Positions 13,328 to 20,915 are shown, counted from the first letter of the stretch. The stretch: DNA of 20,915 nt from Clostridiales bacterium oral taxon 876 str. F0540 (GCA_000466585.1 KE993458.1:1-20915), one strand, 5' to 3'. The notes: generated by a model not told the origin, from the letters alone. Numbers and translations are program-made.

Positions 13328-13375
13328 TATCACTATTGATATGATTATCAATAGTGATAATGCTCACTAGTGATA
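13328..13375. promoter_or_regulatory. Operator-like dyad cluster
   Basis: TATCACTATTGATA (13328-13341) and TATCAATAGTGATA (13346-13359) are perfect 14-bp arms around TGAT. A 10-bp palindrome TCACTAGTGA (13364-13373) follows. The half-site TAGTGATA occurs at 13352-13359 and again at 13368-13375, 16 bp apart. The layout suggests cooperative binding of a dimeric regulator between two divergent genes. There is no T-run, so a terminator is unlikely. Confidence 0.55.
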
Positions 13376-13445
13376 GTGTATACAGATATTACTATGTCAC
13401 TTTTATTTTATGTTCGTTTATTGAAGTGAAACATTTACAAAGTAG

Positions 13446-13474
13446 TTGTAAACTGTAACAATAAGAATTATAAT
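13446..13474 (+). promoter_or_regulatory. Promoter of the GGDEF gene
   Basis: TTGTAA (13446-13451) and TATAAT (13469-13474) are spaced by 17 bp, 49 bp upstream of the ATG. This is a good sigma-A-type promoter. Confidence 0.7.
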
Positions 13475-13523
13475 CTTATTTGAAGGTTGTAAATGAAAAA
13501 GTACATGGTATTGGGAGGAAACG

Positions 13524-14627
13524 ATGGGGAGCAGAATATTCGCATTGATTATTATTATTTTGTTGATGCTTTCAATTATAATACTGCAATATTTTGAAAT
13601 AAAAAGGGTTAATAATACTATAGGACTTATAGAAAAAGTGAAAAATACTTTATATGAGGTTGCAGAAAAGATAACAAAGGCCGCTTCCGAAGACGAGACA
13701 TATAAACTTATGCTGGAGGCTGCAATCGATTTAATACCAAATGCATCTAAAGGAAGCATTGTTCTGCTTGAAGGGGACAACCTATTTCATTTTAGAACTA
13801 TAAAAGGGTATTCAGAGGAATTGAAAAAGCTAACATTGAAAAAAGAAGAGGTATACTTATACAGTATAAATAATTTCAGCGAAACAGCTGTAATTAAAAA
13901 TCCGAATAAATTTGATGAAGATATAATTAATTCGGATAAGATAGAAAGTATGAAAAGCTATGAAGCACTGGACATATTTTGCACCATAAGCTCACCTATA
14001 TATATCGATGATAAGCTTATCGGATTTATAAATGTTGACAGCAATTCTAAGGGAAAGAATTTTACTAATGAAGATGTAGAGCTTATGAATTACATAAAGA
14101 ATGAGCTTCAGTTAGCTCTTAAGAATTTCTTTATACAAAATAAGCTGAAATTTATGGCAAACTTTGATGAGCTTACAGGTTTATATAACAGAAGATACTT
14201 TAAGCAATTCTTTGCAAGAGAATTATTGAAAATTAAAAGGTATAAAAATGAAGTATGCCTGGCACTTATTGATTTGGATGATTTTAAATATATTAATGAT
14301 ACCTATGGTCATAACATGGGAGATAAAGCACTTAAATTGTTTGCGGATGTATTAAGAGAGAATGTAAGAAAAACAGATATTTATGCACGAATGTCGGGAG
14401 ATGAATTTGTTTTGCTTTTCACTGACTGCAGTAAAGATAAAGCAATAGATAGGCTTGAAAGCACAAGAAGAGCTTTATATAAACGCAAACTTGCAAACAC
14501 TACTCTAAGCTTTAGCTACGGGGTATGCCAAATCGATCCTAATGAGGACTTAACACCGGATGACATTTTCGGTGAAGCTGATAAAGAAATGTACAAAGAT
14601 AAAAACAATAAAGGTAACAGAACTTAA
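13524..14627 (+). CDS. Membrane-anchored GAF-GGDEF diguanylate cyclase
   Basis: The product has 367 residues. One N-terminal helix (about 5-23) is followed by a GAF-type sensor domain (about 40-195; AAIDLIPNASKGSIVLLE, with SSPIYIDDKLIGFINVDS) and a C-terminal GGDEF domain (about 210-365). The GGDEF domain is complete: FDELTGLYNRRYF, LIDLDDFKYINDTYGH with the metal-binding Asp, an SGDEF active loop at 291-295, and the inhibitory I-site RKTD at 282-285, exactly five residues upstream. The first Gly is Ser, a variant known in active enzymes. It probably makes cyclic di-GMP in response to a signal bound by GAF. The ATG has GGGAGGAA upstream. Confidence 0.93.
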   Translation: MGSRIFALIIIILLMLSIIILQYFEIKRVNNTIGLIEKVKNTLYEVAEKITKAASEDETYKLMLEAAIDLIPNASKGSIVLLEGDNLFHFRTIKGYSEELKKLTLKKEEVYLYSINNFSETAVIKNPNKFDEDIINSDKIESMKSYEALDIFCTISSPIYIDDKLIGFINVDSNSKGKNFTNEDVELMNYIKNELQLALKNFFIQNKLKFMANFDELTGLYNRRYFKQFFARELLKIKRYKNEVCLALIDLDDFKYINDTYGHNMGDKALKLFADVLRENVRKTDIYARMSGDEFVLLFTDCSKDKAIDRLESTRRALYKRKLANTTLSFSYGVCQIDPNEDLTPDDIFGEADKEMYKDKNNKGNRT

Positions 14628-14641
14628 TGAAGTTTAGAATA

Positions 14642-14682
14642 AAAGTAGTCGCAGGCTGCATCAAAAAGCCTGCGACTACTTT
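14642..14682. terminator. Bidirectional terminator between GGDEF gene and flavin reductase
   Basis: AAAGTAGTCGCAGGCT (14642-14657) and AGCCTGCGACTACTTT (14667-14682) are perfect 16-bp arms around a 9-base loop. Each stem is A-rich at its 5' base and T-rich at its 3' base, so it works for both convergent genes. Confidence 0.92.
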
Positions 14683-14695
14683 ATTCGGAAGCTAT

Positions 14696-15196
14696 TTATT
14701 TTTCATAACAGCTTACTATTTCGCCATAGTAAATAGTATGATAATCTCCGGAAGCATAGCTAGTTTTTTTGACTTCTTCGCTTAGAAGTTCAGGATTCAT
14801 ATCCTGCTTATAAACTATTTTACATTCATAATGAAGCTTGCATTCGGAGATAATAGGCGAAGAAACAATTCTTGAAGGCTCTAAAGTTAAATTGCATTCC
14901 TTGAATTTATTTATATCTCTTCCGCATTTAGAACCACAGTAGGCCAGTTCTTTTTTTAAATTATCATCTAGTGGGATGCTTATTGTAAAATCATTTGAGT
15001 CTTCTATAAGTTCATGTGTGTATCTTGAGTGTCTTACCAATACTGTAAAAATAGGCCTATTCCATTCAAAGCCTATATTGCCCCAACTAATTGTCATTGT
15101 ATTAACTTTATCATCAGATTTTACAGTTAGAAAAGCTCCTTTCCTATGCAGATAATTCATAGCCTCTTCAAGTTTATAGGTAAAGTTTACCGACAT
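14696..15196 (-). CDS. Flavin reductase-like FMN-binding protein
   Basis: The product has 166 residues. ATG 15196 is preferred as start: AGGGAG lies 9 nt upstream of it, whereas the ATG at 15205 directly abuts that site. The sequence shows the split-barrel flavin reductase-like fold: GAFLTVKSDDKVNTMTISWG (FMN phosphate and ring region), WNRPIFTVLVRHSRYTHELI, FTISIPL, and LAYCGSKCGRD, the CGxxSG-like segment. Members of this clostridial subgroup often act as NAD(P)H:flavin oxidoreductases, but the physiological partner is unknown. It is monocistronic, divergent from malE and convergent with the GGDEF gene. Confidence 0.88.
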   Translation of the reverse strand: MSVNFTYKLEEAMNYLHRKGAFLTVKSDDKVNTMTISWGNIGFEWNRPIFTVLVRHSRYTHELIEDSNDFTISIPLDDNLKKELAYCGSKCGRDINKFKECNLTLEPSRIVSSPIISECKLHYECKIVYKQDMNPELLSEEVKKTSYASGDYHTIYYGEIVSCYEK

Positions 15197-15332
15197 TCTA
15201 ATCATCTCCCTAAATTGGATTGTTAACTATATTATACATAAATATTTGCACTAAAGTACATAATAAAAATAGTACAATGCCTGCATGCAGATATATGTAT
15301 AAAATTCATTGAAAATATTTTCAGAAAACATC

Positions 15333-15361
15333 TTGACGAGTTTGTTTTAGTAAGCTATAAT
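15333..15361 (+). promoter_or_regulatory. mal operon promoter
   Basis: TTGACG (15333-15338) and TATAAT (15356-15361) are separated by 17 bp, near consensus. Transcription should start around 15368, about 60 nt before the malE ATG. Confidence 0.88.
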
Positions 15362-15372
15362 TTAAATATGAA

Positions 15373-15388
15373 GTGCAAACGGTTGCAC
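15373..15388 (+). promoter_or_regulatory. LacI-family operator (MalR/CcpA type)
   Basis: GTGCAAACGGTTGCAC has 6-bp inverted arms around ACGG and fits the core of the catabolite-responsive element (TGNAANCGNWNNCA). It lies at about +5 to +20 of the mal promoter, where bound repressor would block initiation or early elongation. A maltose-specific LacI-type repressor or CcpA could bind. Neither regulator gene is in the window. Confidence 0.8.
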
Positions 15389-15427
15389 GATTATACAAAA
15401 TATAATTTATTAAAGGGGGAAACTTTA

Positions 15428-16642
15428 ATGAAAAGATCTAGAATTTTAGTATCAGCTTTAGCTGCTATGGTAGTAGCTACTGCTTTAGTTGGCTGTGGCA
15501 AGAAGGAAACACCTCAAAATGCTTCTGAAACTAAGGGTGGAAAGAAGATAATTGTTTGGTCACATCTTACAGATGATGAAGTAGCAGCAGTTAAGCCTAT
15601 AGCAGAGGAATGGGCAAAAAGTACAGGAAATACAGTTGATGTTTTAGCAGATAAAGGTGACTTTAATGCATTTGCTCAAGCAGCAAACAGCTCAAAAGCA
15701 GCTGACGTTATGTTTGGTTTAGCTCATGATAACTTAGGAGCATTTGTTAAGGCTGGCGTTGTTGCAGAAGTTCCATCAGGAATTGTTGACTCATCAAAAT
15801 ATAATCAGAACGTAGTAAATGCAGTAACAATTGGAGGAAAAACTTATGGAGTTCCTCTTTCACAAGAAACTTTAGCTTTATTCTATAACCCAGATAAAGT
15901 TGCTACTGCTCCAACAACTTTGGATGATTTAATTGCTCAAGGTAAAAAAGTAGGCTTTAAATATGAAGCTAAGAACCTTTATTACACATATGCATTTTTA
16001 TCAGGATTTGGGGGATATATCTATAAAGATAATGGTGGAAACATAGATCCAAAAGATGTAGGACTTGGAAATGAAGGAGCTATAAAAGGTTACGATGTTC
16101 TTTCTACATTTGGAAAAGACCTTGGAATGAAATCCAGTGTTGATTCAGGTATAGCTGGTGGAGAATTTAAAGCAGGAAAGATTGGTATGTTTATAAGCGG
16201 ACCTTGGGATGTTGAAGGTTTCAAGAAAGAAAATGTTAAATTTAAAGTTGCTCCACTTCCATCAATTAATGGAAAACCAGCAACTCCATTCTTAGGAGTT
16301 CAAGCAGCATTCGTAAATTCTAAATCAAAGAATCAGACAGAAGCTTGGGACTTAATGAAATATCTAGTTGCACACTCAGAGCAGGCATTATATGACAAAG
16401 GACACAGAATACCAGCTCTTAAGGATTCAAAATTACTTTCCGACCTTTCAAAAGGTGATTTAGCAGCATTTATTGAGCAAGCTAAGACTGCATATCCAAT
16501 GCCTAACATTCCAGAAATGGGAGCAGCTTGGAAGGTTAATGATTCTCTACCAACATTATTAGATGGTAAGATGGATTCAAAAGCTTTTGCAACTAAGGTT
16601 GTTAAAGATATAAATGACCAGTTATCACAACAAGCTAAATAG
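15428..16642 (+). CDS. malE: Maltose/maltodextrin-binding lipoprotein
   Basis: This 404-residue extracellular solute-binding lipoprotein captures maltodextrins for the MalFG transporter. The start is ATG 15428 with AAAGGGGG upstream; a longer frame from 15368 would begin at the transcription start and overlap the operator. The signal peptide ends in lipobox ALVGC, with the acceptor Cys at residue 23. MalE-like features include KIIVWSHLTDDEVAAVKPIAEEW, GVPLSQETLALFYNPD, IAGGEFKAGKIGMFISGPWD (the classical FxxGKxAMxxxGPW region), and FLGVQAAFVNSKSKN. The exact sugar range cannot be read from sequence, but the neighbouring debranching enzyme supports maltodextrin. Confidence 0.92.
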   Translation: MKRSRILVSALAAMVVATALVGCGKKETPQNASETKGGKKIIVWSHLTDDEVAAVKPIAEEWAKSTGNTVDVLADKGDFNAFAQAANSSKAADVMFGLAHDNLGAFVKAGVVAEVPSGIVDSSKYNQNVVNAVTIGGKTYGVPLSQETLALFYNPDKVATAPTTLDDLIAQGKKVGFKYEAKNLYYTYAFLSGFGGYIYKDNGGNIDPKDVGLGNEGAIKGYDVLSTFGKDLGMKSSVDSGIAGGEFKAGKIGMFISGPWDVEGFKKENVKFKVAPLPSINGKPATPFLGVQAAFVNSKSKNQTEAWDLMKYLVAHSEQALYDKGHRIPALKDSKLLSDLSKGDLAAFIEQAKTAYPMPNIPEMGAAWKVNDSLPTLLDGKMDSKAFATKVVKDINDQLSQQAK

Positions 16643-16664
16643 TGTAATATTGGCATGACAAATT

Positions 16665-16691
16665 AATAGGAGGGGATTATCCCCTCCTATT
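16665..16691 (+). other. malE-malF intercistronic hairpin
   Basis: AATAGGAGGGGAT (16665-16677) and ATCCCCTCCTATT (16679-16691) are perfect 13-bp arms around one base. The following sequence is TGATAATG, a poor T-run, so it is more likely an mRNA-stabilising or attenuating stem favouring malE over malFG than a full terminator. Confidence 0.75.
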
Positions 16692-16712
16692 TGATAATGA
16701 AAGGGGATTACG

Positions 16713-17648
16713 ATGGAAAGGAAGAAAAAAGGTAGTTTTTATGATCGTATAAGAGGTTACGTATATTTATCACCAGCACTTATTTCAATTGCAGTATTAA
16801 GCTTAATACCTATAATATATACTATATATATCGCCTTTACTAACTATAATATAAATCATATGGAAGATTTTAAAATAGTTGGGTTTGATAATTTTAAACA
16901 AATTTTAGCAGGTCCTTTAAAACCAATATTTTTACCAGTTTTTGCATGGACACTTGCATTTGCTATTATTTTAACTTTAGGTAATTATTTTATTGGACTA
17001 TTTATTGCAATGTTATTAAATAATAATAATATGAAAGAAAGAGGTCTTTATAAGGGCTTATTTATTATTCCGTGGGCTTTACCAAGTGCGATTGCAATTT
17101 TATCATGGCAAGGTCTTTTAAATCAAGATTATGGTACAATAAATCTGATGTTGACAAAACTTCACATAATATCAACAAATATTCCTTGGCTTACAGATGT
17201 AACATGGGCTAGAGTGGGAGTAATTATGGTAAGCTTATGGTTAGGCTTTCCGTATATGATGAATGTATGTCTAGGTGCCCTTGCTTCAATACCGGATAAC
17301 TATTATGAAGCAGCTGAAATAGACGGTGCTAATAGATGGCAAAAGTTTGTTAAAATTACACTTCCATCACTCACATCGTCATCAATACCATTACTAATAT
17401 CATCTTTCTCATTTAACTTTAATAATTTTGGTGCAGCATACTTAATAACTGCAGGGGGTCCTCCAAAGCCAAATACTAGTTTTGCAGGAAGTACAGATAT
17501 TTTAGCAAGTTCGGCTTTTAAGATGATTGGGCAGCCTCTATTTAGATATGATTTAGCAGCTGCATTAAGTATATTAATATTTATCCTCATTGGAACAATA
17601 AGTTTCTTCCAAATGAAGATGTCTGGTGCATTTGAGGAGGTGGACTAA
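16713..17648 (+). CDS. malF: Maltodextrin ABC transporter permease MalF
   Basis: This 311-residue inner permease has about six membrane helices. The EAA loop that contacts the ATPase is at about 199-218 (EAAEIDGANRWQKFVKITLP). GNYFIGLFIAMLLNNNNMKERGLYKG is typical of MalF, seen here over two adjacent segments. It lacks the large periplasmic P2 loop of the 514-residue E. coli protein, as in other Gram-positives. The ATG is preceded by AAAGGGG. The stop is 2 bp before malG. Confidence 0.93.
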   Translation: MERKKKGSFYDRIRGYVYLSPALISIAVLSLIPIIYTIYIAFTNYNINHMEDFKIVGFDNFKQILAGPLKPIFLPVFAWTLAFAIILTLGNYFIGLFIAMLLNNNNMKERGLYKGLFIIPWALPSAIAILSWQGLLNQDYGTINLMLTKLHIISTNIPWLTDVTWARVGVIMVSLWLGFPYMMNVCLGALASIPDNYYEAAEIDGANRWQKFVKITLPSLTSSSIPLLISSFSFNFNNFGAAYLITAGGPPKPNTSFAGSTDILASSAFKMIGQPLFRYDLAAALSILIFILIGTISFFQMKMSGAFEEVD

Positions 17649-17650
17649 CA

Positions 17651-18547
17651 ATGAATACAAAAACTACTAATACGAATGAAGTAGAACTAGTTTATAAGCA
17701 TAGATTAAAACCAAGTGAAAGAAGAACCCTTTGGATTAGCAGAGTGGTTATATGGGTATTGCTTGCAATAACTCTATTTCCTCTAATATCCATAATAGTA
17801 GCATCTTTATCAAAAGGTAACTTCTTCTATCAAGGTACCTTTTTCCCCAAAGAGATAACTTTTGAAAACTATACCGGATTATTTTCTGGAAATCCGTCAA
17901 AGGGAGGCAACTTCCCAATTTGGGTTAAAAATAGTTTAATACTTTGTGTTGCTGTTGCGCTTATACAGCTATTTATGACCAGTCTAGGAGCGTATGCTTT
18001 TTCAAGAATAAGATTTAAAGGTAGAAAGAATGGCCTTATGGCACTTTTAATACTTCAGATGTTCCCAGCTATGATGACTATTTCAGCTATATATGCTATT
18101 CTTTTAAAATTTGACTTACTAGATAATCTTTATGCTTTAATTTTAGTATTCGCAGGAGGAAGTGCTTATAATATTTGGCTTCTTAAAGGATACTTTGATA
18201 GCCTTCCTATAGAACTGGATGAGGCAGCTATGGTTGATGGAGCAACTCACTGGCAGGTATTCACAAAAATAATAATACCTCTCGCAATTCCAATGATGGT
18301 AGTTCAGTTTTTATTTAGTTTTATAGGAACTTATAGTGAGTATATGATAAGTTCAATAGCTTTAAAATCACCTGAAAACTTTACTTTAGCACTAGGACTT
18401 AGAAGTTTTATAAATAATCAGTTCTCAGCTAACTGGACTAAGTTCGCAGCTGCGGCAGTTTTATCATCTCTTCCAATAGTTATAGTATTTATGCTTTTGC
18501 AGAGATTCATACAAAAGGGACTTGTTGCTGGAGCTGTTAAAGGATAG
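17651..18547 (+). CDS. malG: Maltodextrin ABC transporter permease MalG
   Basis: This 298-residue permease is close to E. coli MalG in length (296). There are about six membrane helices, a periplasmic segment at about 55-90, and the EAA loop at about 191-210 (EAAMVDGATHWQVFTKIIIP). The binding site AGGAGGTGG lies within the end of malF, so translation is coupled. No MalK/MsmX-type ATPase is encoded nearby; a shared housekeeping sugar-transport ATPase elsewhere is likely. Confidence 0.93.
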   Translation: MNTKTTNTNEVELVYKHRLKPSERRTLWISRVVIWVLLAITLFPLISIIVASLSKGNFFYQGTFFPKEITFENYTGLFSGNPSKGGNFPIWVKNSLILCVAVALIQLFMTSLGAYAFSRIRFKGRKNGLMALLILQMFPAMMTISAIYAILLKFDLLDNLYALILVFAGGSAYNIWLLKGYFDSLPIELDEAAMVDGATHWQVFTKIIIPLAIPMMVVQFLFSFIGTYSEYMISSIALKSPENFTLALGLRSFINNQFSANWTKFAAAAVLSSLPIVIVFMLLQRFIQKGLVAGAVKG

Positions 18548-18570
18548 TAAAATAAATAAAAGTAATAATT

Positions 18571-18624
18571 GGGTATTCATAGTAAGGGACAATAGTGCCC
18601 AGCTTATGGATACCCTTTAGTTTT
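18571..18624 (+). terminator. Terminator or attenuator between malG and debranching enzyme
   Basis: GGGTATTCATA (18571-18581) pairs with TATGGATACCC (18605-18615) over 11 bp with one G-U; the loop contains a small GGG/CCC stem. TTTAGTTTTATAAT follows. The debranching gene starts 20 bp later without a clear promoter, so partial read-through is likely. Confidence 0.75.
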
Positions 18625-18643
18625 ATAATAAGGAGATTAAATT

Positions 18644-20614
18644 ATGATTAGATTTGGAAAATATAACTTAAAGGACTATGAGTCTTCAATATCAAAAGAA
18701 TATCTTATTACCAATGGATTAGGAGGATATTGTTCCAGTACTATTTGTGGTTCCAATATAAGAAAGTATAATGCACTTCTCGTTGCATGCCTGAATCCAC
18801 CTGTTGATAGGAGATTACTTCTGTCAAAGCTTGATGAAACTCTATACATCGGAAATGAAGAAATTAGCCTTTTTACAAATGAATATACTGATAAAAGTAT
18901 AGATAGAGGATTTCTAAACCAGTTAAGCTTTGAGCAGGAATACTTTCCAATTCAAAACTATGAGGTAAGAGGAGTTTTGTTAAGTAAAAAAGTTACTATG
19001 GTATATGGCTCCAATACTACAGTTGTTTCTTATAAAATTGTAAATAATAATAAACCATTAAAAATTATGCTTGATGCATTAATTAATAATAGAGATCATC
19101 ATGGAAATACCGAGAAAGATGATTTTAAGTGTACGTCCTTAAAAATAAAGAATGGAGTAAAAATAAGCTACGATATAAATGATATAGAATTATATTTGAA
19201 ATCAGATAAAGCTAATTTTATAGAAGCTCCAAGATGGGCAGAAAATATTTTTTATTTTAATGAATATCAAAGAGGTTTGGCTGATTTTGACAACCACTTC
19301 ATTCCGGGATATTTTGAAATTGAAGTACATCCAAATGAAACAAAAGAGTTTAGCATAATAGCTTCCACTGAAGATATTTTAGATTTGAATGGGGAAAATT
19401 ACTTTATTTCAGAGAAAAGAAGAAAAGAAGAATTAATTGAAAAACTGCAAGTTAAGGATGAACTCACTAAACAGTTATGTTTAGCAAGTGATCAGTTTAT
19501 TGTTAAAAGAAAGTCGACAAATACCTCCACCGTTATTGCCGGATATCCTTGGTTCACTGACTGGGGAAGAGATACAATGATAGCGCTTCCGGGACTTACA
19601 TTATCTACAGGAAGATTTGAAGAGGCTAAAGAACTTCTTATTACCTTTGCCAAGTATGAAAAAGAAGGTTTAATCCCCAATATGTTCCCGGACACAGGGA
19701 TAGAGCCGATGTATAACACAATTGATGCTACATTATGGTATTTTAATGCAGTACATAAATTTCTAGAGTATACAAATGATTATAAGTTTATAAGAGAACA
19801 AATTTTTCCTACTCTAACATCAATGATAAAAAACCATATAAATGGTACAATGCATGAAATAAGGATGGATAAGGAGGACTCATTGTTAAGAGGAGGAAAT
19901 AAAGATATCCAGCTTACATGGATGGATGTAAAAATTGAGGATTGGACAGTAACTCCAAGACAAGGAAAAGCTGTTGAGATAAATGCACTTTGGTATAATG
20001 CAGTATGTATATATTCAAAGCTTTGCAAAGAGTTTGAATTAGATAACAGCTATTATGATCAGCTTTCCAGTAATATAAAGGATAGTTTCAATAAAAAGTT
20101 CTGGAACGCTAGCAAAAACTATTTCTATGATTATATAGACGGCAGTGAATATAATGATCAAATTAGACCAAATGGTATCATAGCATTGAGTCTGCCATAT
20201 ACTATGATAGATGAAGAAAAAGCTAAAAAAGCAATAGAAACAGCTTTTGAAAAACTTTATACGCCATATGGACTTAGAAGTTTAGCTTACGATGATAATG
20301 AGTATAAAGGTATTTTCATCGGAGGAATATTTGAAAGAGATTCTGCATACCACCAAGGAACTGTGTGGAGCTGGCTTATAGGACCATTTATTACAGCAAT
20401 TAATAGATGGTATAAGGATAAATCTTTATGTCTTAAAGTTATTGAACCATTTTATGATCATATAGAAGACAGATGTGTAGGTAATATTTCAGAAGTATTC
20501 GATGGAAACAGTCCCAATACAGCAAGAGCCTGCTTTGCTCAAGCATGGGGAGCAGCAGAACTTTTAAGGGCATATATAGAGGATGTAGCAGAATATAAGC
20601 AGATTGTGAAATAA
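18644..20614 (+). CDS. Amylo-alpha-1,6-glucosidase (glycogen debranching enzyme, GH133)
   Basis: This 656-residue enzyme hydrolyses alpha-1,6 branch glucose residues in glycogen or limit dextrins. The N-terminal beta-rich domain (about 1-260) has YLITNGLGGYCSST and RKYNALLVA. The C-terminal (alpha/alpha)6 catalytic domain (about 275-645) has YPWFTDWGRDTMIALPGLTL (301-320), GLIPNMFPD, NTIDATLWYF, WMDVKIEDWTVTPRQGKAVE, QIRPNGIIALSLP and HQGTVWSWLIGPF. These match the archaeal/bacterial GDE family of about 650-690 residues, so the gene looks complete. The ATG has AAGGAG upstream. Located after malEFG, it would process imported maltodextrins or stored glycogen in the cytoplasm. Confidence 0.95.
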   Translation: MIRFGKYNLKDYESSISKEYLITNGLGGYCSSTICGSNIRKYNALLVACLNPPVDRRLLLSKLDETLYIGNEEISLFTNEYTDKSIDRGFLNQLSFEQEYFPIQNYEVRGVLLSKKVTMVYGSNTTVVSYKIVNNNKPLKIMLDALINNRDHHGNTEKDDFKCTSLKIKNGVKISYDINDIELYLKSDKANFIEAPRWAENIFYFNEYQRGLADFDNHFIPGYFEIEVHPNETKEFSIIASTEDILDLNGENYFISEKRRKEELIEKLQVKDELTKQLCLASDQFIVKRKSTNTSTVIAGYPWFTDWGRDTMIALPGLTLSTGRFEEAKELLITFAKYEKEGLIPNMFPDTGIEPMYNTIDATLWYFNAVHKFLEYTNDYKFIREQIFPTLTSMIKNHINGTMHEIRMDKEDSLLRGGNKDIQLTWMDVKIEDWTVTPRQGKAVEINALWYNAVCIYSKLCKEFELDNSYYDQLSSNIKDSFNKKFWNASKNYFYDYIDGSEYNDQIRPNGIIALSLPYTMIDEEKAKKAIETAFEKLYTPYGLRSLAYDDNEYKGIFIGGIFERDSAYHQGTVWSWLIGPFITAINRWYKDKSLCLKVIEPFYDHIEDRCVGNISEVFDGNSPNTARACFAQAWGAAELLRAYIEDVAEYKQIVK

Positions 20615-20872
20615 AGTAGACGCAGGATGTGGTGCAAATGCCTTAGAGATTTGTAAGCAAAATAATATTGTTCTAGATGATACCTTTGCGTATATTCTAA
20701 GGCTTGCAATGCTGAAAATCTAAGAGATTCTATGAATTCACTTGCGTTTTTCTTAACGCTTGTTTTGATAATTAAAACTTTTTAATATTTGGCGATTTTT
20801 AATAATAGTGTTAATATAAGAATGTTCTTTGTTATTTTTGTTATTATAGAAAGCAAATTTACTGCAAAGCAG
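20615..20872. other. Downstream intergenic region with a possible gene remnant
   Basis: No complete gene is visible. In the +1 frame relative to the debranching gene, 20616-20723 reads 35 sense codons and a stop with protein-like composition (VDAGCGANALEICKQNN, then DDTFAYILRL) but no start codon, so it could be a gene remnant. The same stretch contains an inverted repeat, TGCAAATGCCTTAGA (20633-20647) against TCTAAGGCTTGCA (20696-20708), with a 2-base bulge. A weak terminator-like hairpin, GCGTT (20744-20748) with AACGC (20755-20759), followed by TTGTTTTG, comes next. The rest is AT-rich without clear signals. Confidence 0.4.
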
Positions 20873-20914
20873 CATGATTTCAGTAAATATTTATATATTT
20901 AAAAATTTTTATAG
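20873..20914. repeat. 42-bp direct repeat, right copy
   Basis: This copy matches 1-42 at 41 of 42 positions in the same orientation, and the window ends one base later. The two copies flank everything in the window. Its extension beyond the window cannot be judged. Confidence 0.7.
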
Positions 20915-20915
20915 T

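Larger units (their letters stand above)
13192..13523. other. Divergent intergenic region degV / GGDEF gene
   Basis: These 332 bp contain no gene. They hold the degV ribosome binding site (13201-13207), very AT-rich sequence, the dyad at 13328-13359 with a neighbouring palindrome at 13364-13373, and the GGDEF gene promoter at 13446-13474. I find no convincing degV promoter, only weak -10-like hexamers. Confidence 0.6.

Noticed and set aside
13328..13359. Terminator interpretation of the perfect dyad
   Set aside because: No T-run follows on either strand, no gene ends nearby, and adjacent half-site repeats fit an operator better.

Overview
The window comes from a low-GC, AT-rich Gram-positive anaerobe, most likely Clostridium sensu stricto or a close relative. 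This rests on the strong AT bias, strong AGGAGG-type ribosome binding sites, frequent TTG starts, the rnmV-rsmA housekeeping pair, a 4Fe-4S ferredoxin, an ECF-type thiamine transporter under a TPP riboswitch, and a clostridial-style maltodextrin ABC operon. I see no rRNA, tRNA, CRISPR, phage or transposase gene.

Layout. (1) 1-3072, plus strand: ribonuclease M5 (rnmV), 16S rRNA dimethyltransferase (rsmA) and an uncharacterised protein with a His/Cys/Glu-rich linker. (2) 3092-5664: a long palindromic element, a one-helix membrane protein, a prolipoprotein diacylglyceryl transferase-family gene (lgt) and a lipoprotein. (3) 5781-9163: a tandem, structured 83-bp leader repeat, then a three-gene efflux operon (membrane fusion protein, ATPase, MacB-like permease). 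(4) 9282-10445: a Mrp/Nbp35-type Fe-S carrier ATPase and a small ferredoxin. (5) 10504-13191, minus strand: thiT with a TPP riboswitch and terminator, two tiny overlapping genes with start-stop coupling, and a degV-padR pair. (6) 13524-15196: a membrane GAF-GGDEF protein and a convergent flavin reductase-like protein, separated by a near-ideal bidirectional terminator. (7) 15333-20614: malE-malF-malG with a strong promoter and LacI-type operator, then an amylo-alpha-1,6-glucosidase. Together these import and debranch maltodextrins or glycogen; the transporter ATPase is not here.

The most unusual structure is at 5781-5952. Two 83-bp units in tandem (71/83 identical) each carry an AAGGAGG site, a five-codon micro-ORF encoding the same peptide (MDFNG) with synonymous codon changes, and two hairpins whose differences between copies are largely compensatory. 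The Shine-Dalgarno sequence of the downstream efflux gene lies exactly one further period along, so it looks like the start of a third unit. Other points of interest are a 42-bp direct repeat (41/42) at the two window ends, two unannotated small genes at 11440-11774, a palindrome over the thiT promoter -35, a 32-bp dyad between degV and the GGDEF gene, and an Lgt-family signature that departs from the classical motif.

All family assignments come from reading the translated sequence and remembered motifs. No database search was run.
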